From Warburgia ugandensis (Eukaryota; Streptophyta; Magnoliopsida; Canellales; Canellaceae): 64,000 bases of DNA. The DNA lies in the NCBI GenBank assembly GCA_035236585.1, contig CP141139.1, positions 42,417,217 through 42,481,216 of the forward strand, given 5' to 3'. Below are positions 1-12,132 of the stretch, one piece after another; position 1 is the stretch's first letter, and each line of letters opens with the position of its first letter. The notes under the pieces were generated by a model, which worked only from the letters and a program-made list of their open reading frames with translations, searched no databases and was not told where the DNA came from. The position numbers and the translations under genes were made by a program.

Positions 1-1072
1 TTATTGACTTAGATAAAGCTTATGATAGTCCCTGGAGAGTTAATATGGAGGGTGTTGGGTGTTAAAGGGGTTTCTCAGGGATATATAGACAATTAAATAT
101 ATGTATGAGGGAGCAGTAACAAATATTAAGACCATTAGTGGCGTGACTGATGATTTTCCTGTCACTGTCGGATTGCACCAAGGATCGGCATTGAGTCCAT
201 ACCTTTTCACATTAGTTATAGATGAGTTAACAAAACATCTGCATGAGGAGATTCCCTGGTGCATGCTATTTGTAGACGATATAGTCCTACTTGATGAGAC
301 AAGGGAGGGTGTAAACATAAAACTAGAGTTATGGAGAGAAGTATTAGAATCGGAAGGATTTAAAATTAGCCGAACTAAGATAGAATATATGGAATGTAAT
401 TTTAGTAAGGAGAGTAGGAGTAGAGCACCAGTCAAGATTGATAACCAAGAGGTCCCCATGAGAGACCACTTCCGATACTTAGGATCATTGATCCATGAGA
501 ATGAAGAGATTGAGAGGGAGGTTACCCAGAGAATCCAAGCGGGTTGGAACAAATGGAGATGTGCATCGGGTGTTTTATGTGATCGGCGGGTGCCACTCAA
601 ACTAAAGGGAAAATTCTATAGGATGGCTATTAGGCCGGCCATGCTCTATGGATCAGAGTGTTGGGCAGTTAAGGAACATCATACTCATAGGCTGAGTGTC
701 GTAGAAATGAAGATGTTGAGATGGATGAGTGGTAAGACAAGAAAGGATAGAATTAGAAATGAAAATATTAGAGGAAATTTAGGGATAGCGCCAATAGGTA
801 ACAAGATGAGAGAGATTAGACTTAGATGGTTTGGACATGTTCAAAGGAGGCCACCAACGGCACCAGTTAGAAGGAGTGAGGCAATACAAGTTGAAGGTTC
901 TAAAAGGGCAAGGGGAAGGCCCAAAAGAACGTGGATAGAAGTGGTGAGGAAAGATTTAAAAACTTTGGGACTAAATGAAACCATGGTATTTAATAGAGTG
1001 GAATGGAGGAATAAGATTCATGTGGCCGACCCCTAATTGGGATAAGGTCTTGATGATGATGATGATGATGAT
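1..1072 (+). mobile_element. RTE-type LINE, 3' part (5' end outside window)
   Basis: A non-LTR retrotransposon fragment. It carries the end of a reverse transcriptase gene and stops in a run of GAT triplets (about 1050-1072), the simple-repeat tail typical of plant RTE LINEs, rather than in poly(A). The same 3' end recurs at 14873-14920 (minus), 55430-55883 and 59198-59286, which fixes the family's 3' border. The 5' border and its target duplication lie outside the window. Confidence 0.88.
3..1036 (+). pseudogene. RTE LINE reverse transcriptase, C-terminal part, frameshifted
   Basis: The polymerase makes cDNA at the nicked target site during LINE insertion. The opening residues IDLDKAYD match the first catalytic motif of the RT palm, but that frame meets a stop near position 74. 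From 101 a 311-codon frame continues with QGSALSPYLFTLVIDEL and the catalytic box FVDDIVL, which is FADD in most relatives. The thumb and C-terminal region follow (RYLGSLIHENEEIE, MLYGSECWAVKEHH, RLRWFGHVQRRP), and the frame ends at HVADP just before the GAT tail. The endonuclease domain would lie upstream, outside the window. The frameshift and stop near the start indicate a dead copy, although most of the C-terminal half is still open. Confidence 0.87.
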
Positions 1073-3108
1073 TGTTGGCCAACACACTTAAGTACCTATT
1101 CTCAGAAGTTCAGTATAACAAGCCTATGAGGTCAGCTAAACACAAAATTCAGTACAACAGACTAGAAAACATGCATATATTTTTATTTTTGTTTTGAAAG
1201 ATGGAAATGTGACTAATTTTTTCATTATATTATTATTTCTAATCCCCTAACATGCTTTAATATTTCAAAAATGTCTTCGTTATGGACAATTAGTTTCCCT
1301 TCTCGGCCATATACTCAAACAATACAGCACCTCAGTTGATTAATTTCAAGCATATTGTCTCAAATTGAGTTGGCTCCAAATGTCTTTGATATTTTTCAGC
1401 AAAAGTTACCTGGAACCCTGAAACAAAACCATCAATCCTACTCCCTCTTCAAGCATCTAGAAGTCACACAAATGTTCAGAGGAATATCACATAACCAGTA
1501 GAAAGAATGTTGCTCATACTTTTAAGGTCTAAAGCTTTGAAAAATGGGCTTTCACTTTGTGCATTTCATTAGGTGTCCAGCGGCATGAAAACTGGGTACT
1601 ATTGGCATAAATGCCAAAAATAATGCAATGAAAATGTGGCTGACCTCCCATGTAGAAGCTACCCTTCCTAATAGAACCTTCTGCAAGAAAACCCTTAGCT
1701 AACTTCAGATGAGAAGACAGTTGAGAAGTGAATGGGAAAGAGGATACAAAGTAGTAAAAGCTAGTGTATAAATCATTTGAACTCACTGGAAAGAACAGAT
1801 AATACAATAAGCATATAGCACCCGGGAAGTTGGAAGAATGAGAGTAAAGGAGCTATTCAGAAGGCATGAGGTCCCTCCCTTAAGTAGCATCACACTGACA
1901 GAGGTAGACCCACATCTAGATGTTAAAATAAAATGTGTCCTGAGAGAAGTGAGAAGTAGAAATGAAGGAAAAGCAAGTTGATCAGGTCTTAAAGAGACTT
2001 CGAAGAGCTCAATAGTAGAAAAAAATGCAATATAGTAAACTATTTCAACCTGATTTGGAAGTTAATACAGACCTCTCATTCCCTTCCCTTGGCTGAAGTA
2101 GTTAGTTATGTCATTAACACATCACAGATGAAGATATCTTCACAACTCAATAAACTCTGAGATGAAAACCAATCTCTAACAGCCTTGGGCCCAATTTTGA
2201 TGGCAAGGGCAATGGATTTCAAGAATCCCTCCAAGCCAAAATAAGCAAATCCCAATATGCACTTCCACACCAATGGACCATATATTCCCCTAGGGTTGCA
2301 ATCAAAATTTTATTATATGCAATTATTGGCTATGGTCACCAACTTTTGACAACCATGGCCTCAGTTAGAGGAGCTTAAGGAAATATTTCAACAATATCAA
2401 GCTTTAGCCAGTGAAATTCCCCAAAGATAAACCTTTGGAAGCACCATATACATAATGGAATCTTGACATTCTAAGTCAAAACCATGAGTGTTTAGACATT
2501 CAGAAATTTTATAAGTGCTCATTGTAAGGGCTCCAACAAATTGCATGGGGAGTTATGGTACACAGGATCGACACTAGATAGTTCCTCTCCTCCATGGTGT
2601 AAGAAGATCCAAGACTGAAACTAGATAACCAAAGACATTCCAAGACTTCTTAAGGAGCAAAAACCAAATCACTCCACAGAAAAGAGAAGGCTACAGTCAC
2701 AACTTAGCAAAGAAAAATAAATGTAAATGAGAAATACCATTACCAACCCATAATAAATTTCCCTACTCTTTTGGCAAAGGAAGAACGACTCATGAGCAAC
2801 AACAAGCACTTAATCCATCTTTGGGACTTCTCTTATATATAATTCCAGTTCTCCCTTCTAACATCTTCTAATACTATATCTTATTGCAACTATCATAAGA
2901 GGATACAGGAAACCATGGCAAAAAGACAGTCACTAACCCAAAGGATAGAACTTCTTGAAAATTAATTCCTCAAAGCTACATATTACTCAAGAATAGTATT
3001 CTCCAAAAGTAGCTCTCTCCAATCTATGCACATAGTTTCATTAAAAGTGCCTTGATCCTCATTTGCTGTTGCAAAACCGAGCTGTCCACTCTTTTAGATT
3101 AAAATTGC
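1073..3108. other. Non-coding stretch between LINE and chromovirus
   Basis: Moderately AT-rich sequence with no convincing coding region on either strand. The longest open frame, minus 1529-1807, has no motif I know. I looked here for the missing 3' exons of the phosphogluconolactonase gene that starts at 15322 and did not find them. If that gene is intact, this stretch is part of its second intron. Confidence 0.5.
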
Positions 3109-3113
3109 CATTG
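3109..3113. repeat. Target site duplication CATTG, left copy
   Basis: Five bases immediately outside the left LTR of the chromovirus. The identical word follows the right LTR at 14261-14265. Five base pairs is the duplication normally made by Ty3/gypsy integrases, so both element borders are fixed. Confidence 0.85.
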
Positions 3114-3793
3114 TGATGTAGGATGGCATGCAAAATGACCTGATGTATATGGTGAGATCAGATCAGAATTAACTTAAATAAGAAAACGTAAATTAAACTA
3201 CAACGAACACTTCAACATGTAGAAAATCAGTCTTAATTAGCATGCATAGCCTACAATGAGTTACAGGATCTGCAAACTGCCCTAGATCTTTACCAATTAA
3301 GGTAAGATCAAAGTTGCAACCTAGATCGTTCCTCTAATTGACGAATAGTCCTAATTAAGCTTCAGATCTAGGATTTAGGAATTTTGTGCAGGATAAGAAT
3401 TCTAGCTTATTATTGTTGCAAATCACATAACCTCACGCAGCTCAGAGATCATCCTTTAAAAGACAAGGTAAAAAGGTACTGACTTACAGTACAGAATGAA
3501 ACAGAAGTGATTCCTACTTGTACCGAACGCGACTTCACACCCACGGGAAGGTAGAACGAGCAATCCAACACATCTAATGAAAATTTCATTCATTATTTAT
3601 CAAAAACTACTTACACAGAAGAGAAAAGATCTTAAGTAGGGGACATCCAACCCTAATCTAATAAAAAGACAAAATTGCCCCTACTTAAGTCACAACACAC
3701 TAATAAACCTAATACCCTTAGTGGTAAATATCCCAAGCAAACTAAACTATAACATACGACAAAAAAAAAAAGGCGGGATGATGGTCCTCATCA
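3114..3793 (-). repeat. 3' LTR of the chromovirus (680 bp)
   Basis: Pairs with 13573-14260 along its whole length, with scattered substitutions and small indels. One difference is a short A-run at 3760-3771 that is absent from the other copy. On the minus strand it starts TGATGAGGACC and ends CTACATCA. The bases just inside it on the element side (3794-3810, read on the minus strand) include GTTGTGGAGAT, the probable remnant of the polypurine tract. Confidence 0.9.
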
Positions 3794-4055
3794 ATCTCCA
3801 CAACTGAAAAGACTTCGACCCTGTTGAAGTAGGAACATCAAACCTCCTAAGTGTATTGGTGCCCCATGCTAGGTCTTCAAATGCATATATGTACACTTGG
3901 CTCATCAGTAAAAATCCTCCATGTATGTAGTTTCCCAATGTGGGGTCTTCAAATAGTACCTACATACATGGGTCTTCACTCATCTCTTAACGTACATCTT
4001 CCCAGGGTAGGGACCTCGCTGTTGTACATACATACGTGTAACAGGTCTTTCACTC

Positions 4056-4394
4056 TTAAGGACACAACAAAATAGGGGCCATCCTTCGTCGCTTATGATA
4101 TGCCTTGAAGTCACATCCAAGGTCATGATCATCATCATGATGGCCTTGTGGTGAAGGTAGGATTCCTGGTGTAGTAAACTGGCAATAGTAATCCAAAAGG
4201 TCTGGATCTAGGCGTTGAAGCTCATACTCTGTGATCCAGGTGCAATCAGAAGCAGGCCTATCCTTCCACTTGACAAGGAATTTTCGAAAACCCCCTTGTC
4301 TAGTGGACAATCTAATCGTCAAGTATGTCCTTGACCTGCTCTTTTGCAGGACGAACCTGTGGTTGTAGAAGTAATGGCTGCATGGGTGGGGCAT
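4056..4394 (-). pseudogene. Chromodomain at the integrase C-terminus
   Basis: Residues from the middle of this frame read GGFRKFLVKWKDRP, followed by DCTWITEYELQRLDPDLLDYY. This is the chromodomain core (a V/LKWKxxP strand followed by xxTWE-like and helix segments) found at the integrase C-terminus of plant chromoviruses, where it helps direct insertion into particular chromatin. The upstream words RFVLQKSRSRTYL match the usual linker between integrase and chromodomain. The frame is broken from the integrase frame at 4408-4662. I infer the chromovirus class mainly from this domain. Confidence 0.82.
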
Positions 4395-4407
4395 GGGGCC
4401 AAGGGCC

Positions 4408-5560
4408 CTAGATAGGCTGGCTTAGATCAATGCTCGAGTAAAGGTTAGGGTTAAGACTAGGATCAGTGGATGAACTGATGGGGTGAAGAAAAGGAATTAG
4501 ATCCTTCATATTAAACGTTGAACTAATTCTCCAATCAAGAGGAAAATCTAAGATATTAGCATTCTCCCCTATCCTCTTCAGTACTCGAAAGGGACCGGCA
4601 CTACGAGCCTGTAATTTCTGAGTGATTTCCTGTGGAAATCGTTTAGGTCTCATGCGGACCATGACATGATCACCTAGCTGAAATTCCTTATATCATTTGT
4701 ACAAGTCAGCAACAAATTTATATTTATCATTACTTAAAATAATCCTTTGTCTGATCTCAAAATGCAAACCATGTATATGTTGTGCAAAGGACTAGGCTAA
4801 CTCAAATGGCCTATGCGATGCAGACATAGATATGATATCTACAAGCATCCTAAGCTTGCATCAGTGAACGACCTCCAAAGGACTCATACTAGTTGTCCTA
4901 TTAACAAAATTATTATATGCGAACTCAGCAACTAGTAAAATAGCGTCCCGACTCCTAGTGTGCTCTCCTACTAAGCACCTCGACAAATTTCCTCGACTTC
5001 AATTCACAACTTCTGTCTGACCATCTATTTGTGGATGATAAGCAAAAGAGAATTGAAGCCTAGTGCCCATTATGTGCCATAGTGTATTTCAAAAATAGTT
5101 AACAAACTTGACATCTCTATTAGACACTATGAACTTTGGTAACCAGACTACTAACAAAAAAAAATTAAAAAAATACTGGCAATCCTAGATGCGTCAACAA
5201 TCTTAGAGTAAGGAATGAAGTGCGCCATTTTAGAAAAACAATCTATAACAACAAATATGGAATCGTGCTTCCTGATAGTCTTGGGTAGTCCTAGCACGAA
5301 ATCCATGCTCAAATCTTGCCATGGAGCATGTGGCATTGGCAAAGAGGTGTACAATCATGTATTCTGTTTGCACTGCTATTCCAGTTGACATGTACGGCAT
5401 TGCCCAATAATATTAGCAACATCCCGTTGAAGACTAGGCCAATAGAACCTATATGAGGCAAAAGCAATTGTTTTGTCACAACTGAAATGGCCAGCAACCC
5501 CACCTACGTAGAGCTCCTAAATGAGAAAATCTCTCAAAGAAGTGCAGGGAAGACACAAAC
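4408..5560 (-). pseudogene. Chromovirus integrase, fragmented
   Basis: The integrase joins element cDNA to host DNA. Around 5354-5151 a frame reads [21 protein letters not shown], then [19 protein letters not shown], which is the start of the RNase H-like core and carries the first catalytic aspartates. Upstream (about 5503-5380) are remnants of the zinc-binding segment, in two frames. Downstream, 4662-4408 reads MVRMRPKRFP, RSAGPFRVLKRIGENA and LDFPLDW, the GPF/Y module of the C-terminal domain. Stops and frame changes separate the parts, so no active enzyme can be made. Confidence 0.8.
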
Positions 5561-5759
5561 AAAGGCCTTCAAACAAATATCAATCCTGCAAGAGGTAGTC
5601 CCTAGCGCTATGTATCTGACCCTTAGACAATGATGGTAAATCTCTCCAAATTTTGGGCACAATGGATAGTCCTCCCTCAAAAGCTCAAACCCAGTGACCT
5701 CAACTTGTAAGGTGTGTAGTAACACCACCTTACGACTCAATGCATCTACAGGTTTGTTC

Positions 5760-7063
5760 TTAACTCCTGCCTTGTGCTTAAGAACAAATGAATATTTCTG
5801 AAGAAATTCAACCCATTTGGCATACCGCAGATTTAATTTCTCTTAGGAGCCAAGCTATCATAGGGTCTCATGGTCAATGAACAAGACAAATTCATTTGAC
5901 AATAAGTAATGTTTCCAATGTCGTAATGCTTGAACAACTAAATAGAACTCTTTGTCATAGGTCAAGTATTTTTGCCATGCATCATTAATTTCTCACTAAC
6001 AAATGCCAGAGGTTGACTCTCTTGACTTAGAACTCCTATACCTAAACTAGATGCATCGCACGCCACTTCCAAAACCTTTGAGAAGTCTGGTAGGTGCATC
6101 ACTGGAGCTTCAGTCATCTGCTTTTTTATTTCTTTGAGCACTTTGGACGCATCGTTTGTCCATTTAAACTCACTTTTCTTCATGCACTCAGTAATGGGAG
6201 CCATAATGTAACTGAACCCACGGATGAAGCAACGATAGAAGGTCGCTAACCCATGAAAACTAAGGACCTCGTGAATATTTTGTGGCTCGCTCCACTCCAC
6301 AAGGGACCTCAGCCCTGAGAAGAAACCACAAATCTTAAGAAGATAACCTATTGGGAAGCAAATTAACATTTCTTACGATTTGCATATAGCTTCTGTGTCC
6401 TCAGCATCTCACAGATCTGACTTAAGTGGATGAGGTGTTGTTCCTGAGTTTGACTATAGATCAAGATGTCGTTGAAGTAACGACCAGGAACTTGCCAATA
6501 AACGGCCTCAGCATGTGTGACATGATCCTCATGAGTGTACTAGGGGCATTCAAAAGCCCAAAAGGCATGACCATGCACTCATATAAACTATCCTTCGTCT
6601 TGAAGGCAATCTTCCACTCATCCCCTAGACGAATACTGGCCTGGTCATAGCCGCTTTTAAGGTCAATCTTATAAAAGATCGTGGCACCAACCATCATGTC
6701 CAGCATATCGTCGAGCCTCGGTATGGGAAATCGATACTTTACCATGATTTTATTGATAGCTCAACTATCCACACACATCCTCCATGACTCATCTTTCTTG
6801 GGTGTGAGCAATGCAGGAATAGCACAAGGACTCAAGCTCTCCCCAATGAAACCTTTCCTTAGTAATTCATCCACCTGTTTCTTCAACTCAATGTGCTCAA
6901 TGGGATTCATTCTGTAGTGAGGAAGGTTCAAAAGACTCGATCTGGAGATCAAATTGACATGATGCTGAATATCCCTCATGGGAGGTAATTCATCAGGAAA
7001 AACATCCTGATACTCATGTAGAATGAGTGCTACCTCACTAGGGTACTTAAGAGCAGGCAACAA
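5760..7063 (-). pseudogene. Chromovirus reverse transcriptase and RNase H, broken
   Basis: Copies element RNA into DNA and removes the RNA. 7063-6761 holds the N-terminal fingers (EYQDVFPDELPP, then HYRMNPIEHIELKKQVDELL and KKDESWRMCVDS). 6745-6461 holds [27 protein letters not shown] with a catalytic Asp, and [12 protein letters not shown]. The strongly conserved catalytic box reads YFND instead of YFDD and lies one frame away from the preceding segment, so there is both a frameshift and a lost catalytic Asp. 6369-5962 holds the connection and RNase H start ([34 protein letters not shown]). Confidence 0.85.
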
Positions 7064-7132
7064 TGTGTAGGCCTTTAGCTATATTATCCTTCGCAAATGT
7101 GGCGGCACTAACAATGTGTAGGCCTTTAGCTT

Positions 7133-7777
7133 TCACCTTGCCTTCCATGACTGCTCTGTTGTTTCCTTCTTTTCACTCAGGTGGCGTTTGAGTGGTAGAG
7201 GATTGAGTGGGATCCTCTTGCCGTCATGCAAGAAAGAGCACGAATTACACCGGCCATAAATAGTAATGTCCATATTATAAAGCCATGGCTTGCCTAAAAT
7301 AATGTGACATGCATCTATAGGTACCACATCACACCATAAGGTGTCTTTATATGTTAGAAATTCAATGATAACTTGACATCTTTGAGTAACTGGGAGTGAT
7401 GAAGAAGGATCAACCCACTCAACTCTGTAAGGTCTAGGGTGAGGAAGGGGTGAAAGTCCTAAGCAGGAGATATCATGGGTGGAAATTATATTCGTGCAGC
7501 TCCCACTATAGATGAGAATTTTACAATTCTTTTTGCCACATTTGACATATGTATGAAAAATGTTTATCCTATGCCAATCATCACTATCCTTTGGGTGCGT
7601 GAGAGCACACCTAACTACCGTCACACATGGGGTATTACCCCTCCCCATGGAGCCTACAAGTCTCTTGCACCATGGAAACTCTCTAACTGTTCTCCTCATG
7701 GGCCTCCTCTTCATCACTGGCCTCACCAATGGGTTCATAAACCTCCTTAGGCCATCCTTCATAACCATTGTCCACAT
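7133..7777 (-). pseudogene. Chromovirus aspartic protease, active-site Asp lost
   Basis: The retropepsin-like protease cuts the gag-pol polyprotein. The central part of the 214-codon frame reads KILIYSGSCTNIIS. The family active site is DSGS or DTGA, so the catalytic aspartate appears replaced by tyrosine (a single G-to-T change in GAT/GAC would do it). The second half, VIIEFLTYKDTLWCDVVPIDACHIILGKPWL, matches the flap and C-terminal ILGxPWL motif of gypsy proteases. The frame itself is open over 645 bases, so the domain is better preserved than its neighbours. Confidence 0.82.
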
Positions 7778-7812
7778 CCTCGCCTTCTATAAATAAGGAT
7801 TTAGTGGGGATC

Positions 7813-8291
7813 CTAGAAGGGCACTATGCAGCAACATGTCCAAATCCTTGACATCAATAACACCCTTGAAATCTCTCCTGATACAATCTTTCTTTTCTCA
7901 ACATTAAATGCCGCAGTCACTTGAGTTCTAGGTTGTTGATTCCCAAATGTAGATTTAGCCCCAGATTCATATTGCTTAACAGGTTGTGGTTTGAGATACC
8001 AGTCTAATTCTTGCACTATCCTATAGGCATAATCTAAGGAATTTATATCATGAGAAATGAGTTCTTTCTAAAGCTCAAGGCAAAGGCCTATTCTATACCT
8101 AAACAAGGTCATAGAGGGATCCTCCCTTACATTACACCTCATCATAAACTCATTGAACCGAGCAATGTATTCAATAATAGATGGACCTCCTTAGCGTAAG
8201 TTCTGCCACTAATCTAGTAACCTAGAATGGTAGGATAAGCGAACAAATTTCTCTGTCAGCTTGTCCTTCATGTTCTCCCAAGTGCAAATGG
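7813..8291 (-). pseudogene. Chromovirus gag, C-terminal part (downstream of hAT insert)
   Basis: Continuation of gag past the hAT insertion. Residues translated from the minus strand include IVQELDWYLKPQPVKQYESG and KSTFGNQQPRTQVTA, typical of the region between capsid and nucleocapsid in this chromovirus type. The stretch upstream, reading toward 8291, is broken by several stops. No intact CCHC zinc knuckle is visible before the protease region. Confidence 0.68.
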
Positions 8292-8299
8292 GTGGACGC
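8292..8299. repeat. hAT target site duplication GTGGACGC, left copy
   Basis: Eight bases directly left of the hAT terminal inverted repeat. The identical octamer lies at 12608-12615 on the other side. Eight base pairs is the duplication length characteristic of hAT transposases, and one copy belonged to the chromovirus gag sequence. Confidence 0.9.
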
Positions 8300-8440
8300 C
8301 TATGTAGTCGCAAGCGCGACTAGTCGCTAGGCGCAAAAAGGCGCTGGCCATGCGACTTGACTTCAACTAGGCGCAGCGACTTAAGTCACGTTGCGACTAG
8401 TCACACGCCTAGATGCGCCTAATGCGCCCCCGATTCCAGG
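8300..8440. repeat. hAT left terminal and subterminal repeat region
   Basis: The 13-bp inverted repeat is followed by clustered words GCGACTAGTCGC, AGGCGC and TTGCGACTAGTC in both orientations. Base composition is far richer in GC than the flanks. In hAT elements such clusters are normally where the BED zinc finger of the transposase binds. Confidence 0.75.
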
Positions 8441-9252
8441 CGCTGCGACAGTCACTTAAAACCCTATTTATGGGTTTTTTTTTTTTCATTCTTCTTCTTT
8501 CCCATCCACTACTTCCTTTCTGAACGAGTAATCTTCCATCCAAATCCAAGTAATTGAGGTAAGATTGTAACTTCTATTTACTTTCTTTTTTTCTTTTTTC
8601 GTTTTTCTATAAAAATACAGTAAAACCAGTATCGTTTTTTCATTTATTTTTTTTTGCATAATGCTTCTTTTTTCTTTGAAAACTCAACATATGTATACTC
8701 TAAAGGTAAAAACAAAAACTACATTTCATTCTTTCCATCCCTTTTCATTGATTTAGTATATTATGCACAATATTTGTAGTTTTCTGTAATTTTTTTCCCA
8801 AAAATATAAAATACATCAATAATATGTATTTTTTTCATTTTTTTAAAGCAAATATGCATATCCTCACCATCATAATGCTAAAAACGATTGACCCATGAGC
8901 TTAATTGAATATTTTTGTTACTGTCTTTTTTTTCTTTTCTTTTTTGACAAAAAACAATGAAAAATAGTAAGGGTTTTTTTTTTCATTTTTGTAGCAAATG
9001 TGTAAGTGTCATCATAAGATGATAGCAATGCTAAAAACAACTTATCAATAGAATCTTTTGATGTTTTTTCTTACTTTTTTTTTTTTTCACTAGCAACAGT
9101 AATTTTTTTATTTTGTACTGTTACTTATTTTATTTTGTTGTTCTATTTGTTTGCAGGTTTCCTCTTCTGAATCTCTAATTGCTTGATTTGTTTCCACTTT
9201 CCATTCCACTCTAGTAATTTCCTATATTCTTATTTCCTATTGATACTACAAT

Positions 9253-12132
9253 ATGTCATCATCAAGGGGCTCCACCAATGCTTCTTCTAGAGTAATGGAT
9301 CCAGAGTGGGAATATGCAGAAACACGGGATCCAGATGATAAAAATTTGGTATGATGCAAGCTTTGTGGGAATAGATATAGTAGTGGAATATTTAGATTAA
9401 AGCAACATTTGACAGGTGGGCATAAGAATGCCAAAAAATGCTCTCTAGTCACTCCTGAGATATCTAAAAAAAATTTAGATTATATAAATGAAACAAAGAA
9501 GAAGAAAGAGACTAGAGAGAGAATAACAAGGGAGATAGAACAGCCAGAAAATTTGTTTGGCTTGCATGATGATGATGAGAAGGAGAATGAGGTGCAGGAG
9601 ATTGATAGTACTAAGGCTGCTGGTATTTCCATTAGGGGTAAGAGGCGTAAGATGCCCGCACAACAAACAAAAGGGCCTATTGATAATCTCTTTGCTCCCA
9701 ACCTTGAGGCTCAAGGTAAGGGAAAGGCACCCAAGCAGCATACGACGATGAATCAATCATTTAAGGAGTTTAGAACAAGACAATGCGATTACAACACCTC
9801 TTGGTTCTATAAACATAGCATTGCATTCAATGCTGCTCATAGTTGTTCATTCCATACGATGTTAGAGGCAGTTGCACAACATGGTCCAGGTATATATCTT
9901 ATATTTTTTATAATAAATAGTTATATATTTGTTTTATCTTTTTACCTAATCTTATATCGTATAATCTTATCTGACTAAGGTTTCAAGGCACCCTCGTATC
10001 ACGAGTTAAGGGTGAATCTTCTTAAAAAACAAGTAAAGGCGACAAAAGAGTCCATAGACCAGCATAGAGGTGATTGGATTAGGTATGTATTTAGTGTCCT
10101 TTTTCGCATCTTTGTATTATTATATATTACTTTTAAGTCTCAAGGTGACACTGACACTAACAACAAGAGTGCTCCATAGTATTATGCCTTTATAAGAATG
10201 GGTGCTCCATCATGTCAGATTGGTGGACCGATGGCAAGGGTCACACCCTTATCAACTTTTTGGTGAATTGTCCAACTGGGACAATTTTTTTGAAATCTAT
10301 TGATGGGTCTGCACATGTCGAGAGTGCAAGCCTAATACTTGACATGTTGGAGGAGGTAATTGATGAACTTGAAGAGAACAATGTGGTTTAGGTAATAGTT
10401 TAATTTTATATCTATAAGTTGTTAAGTATTTGAAATTGTTTATAAGCATATAATGCAAGTTCATCCTATATAATTTGACCTTTTTTTGTATTTTAGGTCA
10501 TAACTAACAATGCCTCAAACTACATGGCTGCGGGAAGGGAGTTAATGGTGAGGAAGCTACATTTATATTGGATCCCCTGTGCAGCTCACTACATTGATTT
10601 GATGTTGGAGGACAAAGAAATTACTAGTTGTGAACAAAATTGTGGCAGAAGCTAGGGCGATGATGGTTTTTATATATAACCACACATGTCTTTCATCTTA
10701 TGAGACGATTTACAAAAAAAAGGGATTTGGTCAGACCTGCAATGACGCGCTTAGCCACCAACTTCTTGAGCCTAGAGAGCATCCACAATTTCAAGACAGA
10801 GTTGAGGGCAATGTTCCACTGTTCAGAGTGGTTGAATAGTAAATGGACAAAAAGGCCTAAGGGTAAAAGAGCTAAAATGATTGTATCGTGCACCAACTTC
10901 TGGAACCACATCCTCTTCTATTTGAAGATTATGGCTCCACTCGTAGAGGTTTTGAGGGTGGTAGATAGTGAGGAGAAGCCAGTGATGGGATACATCTTTG
11001 AAGCTATAGTCAGGGCTAAAGACAAGATTCAAGCCAATCTAGCAGGGAATGAGCGCCAGGCCACTCATGTTTGGGGGATTATAAACAGTAGATGGAGTTC
11101 TCAACTTTACTAGCCTTTGCATGCAGCGGGATATTACCTCAACCTGTCCTTCTATTATGACCATGACATTGAAATTGAGCATAACAGTGATATCCAGAAT
11201 GGTCTAATGCATGCCATTAGTAGGTTATATGATGGAGATGAGGCTGACATAGTGATAAATCAGATATCTATCTACAAATATGCTAGAGGCTTGTTTGGCA
11301 ATGACCTAGCAATACACAAAAGAAAAACCCTAGCCCATTGTAAGTATTTTATGTTATTCTATATTTTAAGTTTTAACTTCTAAATTTTATTTATTTTTCT
11401 AACTTTAATTTTTTTTCAACTAATATAGATGAGTGGTGGATTACCTTTGGGGCTGAAGCCCCACATCTTCAAACATTAGCCATTAAGGTCCTCTCCCATA
11501 TATGCAGTGCATCTCCTTGCGAGCGCAACTGGAGTGTCTTCGAGAACGTAAGCTACTTAGATATTAATATGTAGTACTAGTAGTTAGTTATTATTAATTT
11601 AGTATAACATTCATTGTATTCTAAATTTATATTTACTCCTTTTTTTCAAATCCACACTAAGAAGAGGAATAGGCTGCACTCTAAGACATTGAACGATCTA
11701 GTATACATTCAATACAATCAGCACTTTCGTCACCGACATGAAGATCATTTGAAAATGCAAATGTATACAGATCCTATTCTGTTACAAGAGGTTGACGAAA
11801 GTGATGAGTGGATTGTTCAAGAAGATGTTGGAGATGATCTAGTGCATCAAGGTGATGACCTCACCTGGTTAGAGGTTGAGCTTGCCAAAGAATCAAGTGA
11901 ACATGATGTTCCATCTACTAGGCAATACTAGAGGCGAGGGAGGGGGCAGAGGGGGAGCCACATTTCTCAGTCTCAAGCTCATGCTCATCAAGAACCAGAT
12001 GAGGATGTTAGAGAAGAGCATGGCAATGAGGAGAGTGAGGAGGAGGATGATGTCAACATCTCTCAGGGAGATGATTCTGATGATGGTCTTGATCTTCCTG
12101 ATGAGGAAGAGGTGCAGGAAAATGGCTCTTAA
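9253..12132 (+). pseudogene. hAT transposase (BED finger, DUF659, hATC), multiply broken
   Basis: Excises and reinserts the hAT element. The best start is ATG 9253 (MSSSRGSTNASSRVMDPEWE). The BED zinc finger follows with CKLCG and FRLKQHLTGGHKN, but a TGA at 9352 lies just before its first cysteine. A DUF659-like region is split over exons: FKAPSYHELRVNLLKKQVK (near 9980), MSDWWTDGKGHTLINFLVN (near 10220) and NASNYMAAGRELM (near 10510). A TAG sits at the end of the 10388 exon, where relatives have CAG. After a frameshift the RNase H-like part continues at 10740-11113. The dimerisation domain hATC reads SPCERNWSVFENV (11517-11549), then HTKKRNRLHSKTLNDLVYIQ. A TAG at 11929 precedes an acidic Glu/Asp-rich tail ending at 12132. 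Confidence 0.85.

Noticed and set aside
40..600. 186-codon minus-strand frame opposite the LINE reverse transcriptase
   Set aside because: Shadow of the plus-strand RT gene, which has clear catalytic motifs.
1529..1807. Minus-strand 92-codon frame as a possible further exon of the phosphogluconolactonase gene
   Set aside because: Its residues do not match the middle or C-terminal part of that enzyme as I know it, and no fitting splice sites flank it.
10693..11032. Minus-strand frames across the hAT transposase
   Set aside because: Antisense shadows of the recognised transposase exons.
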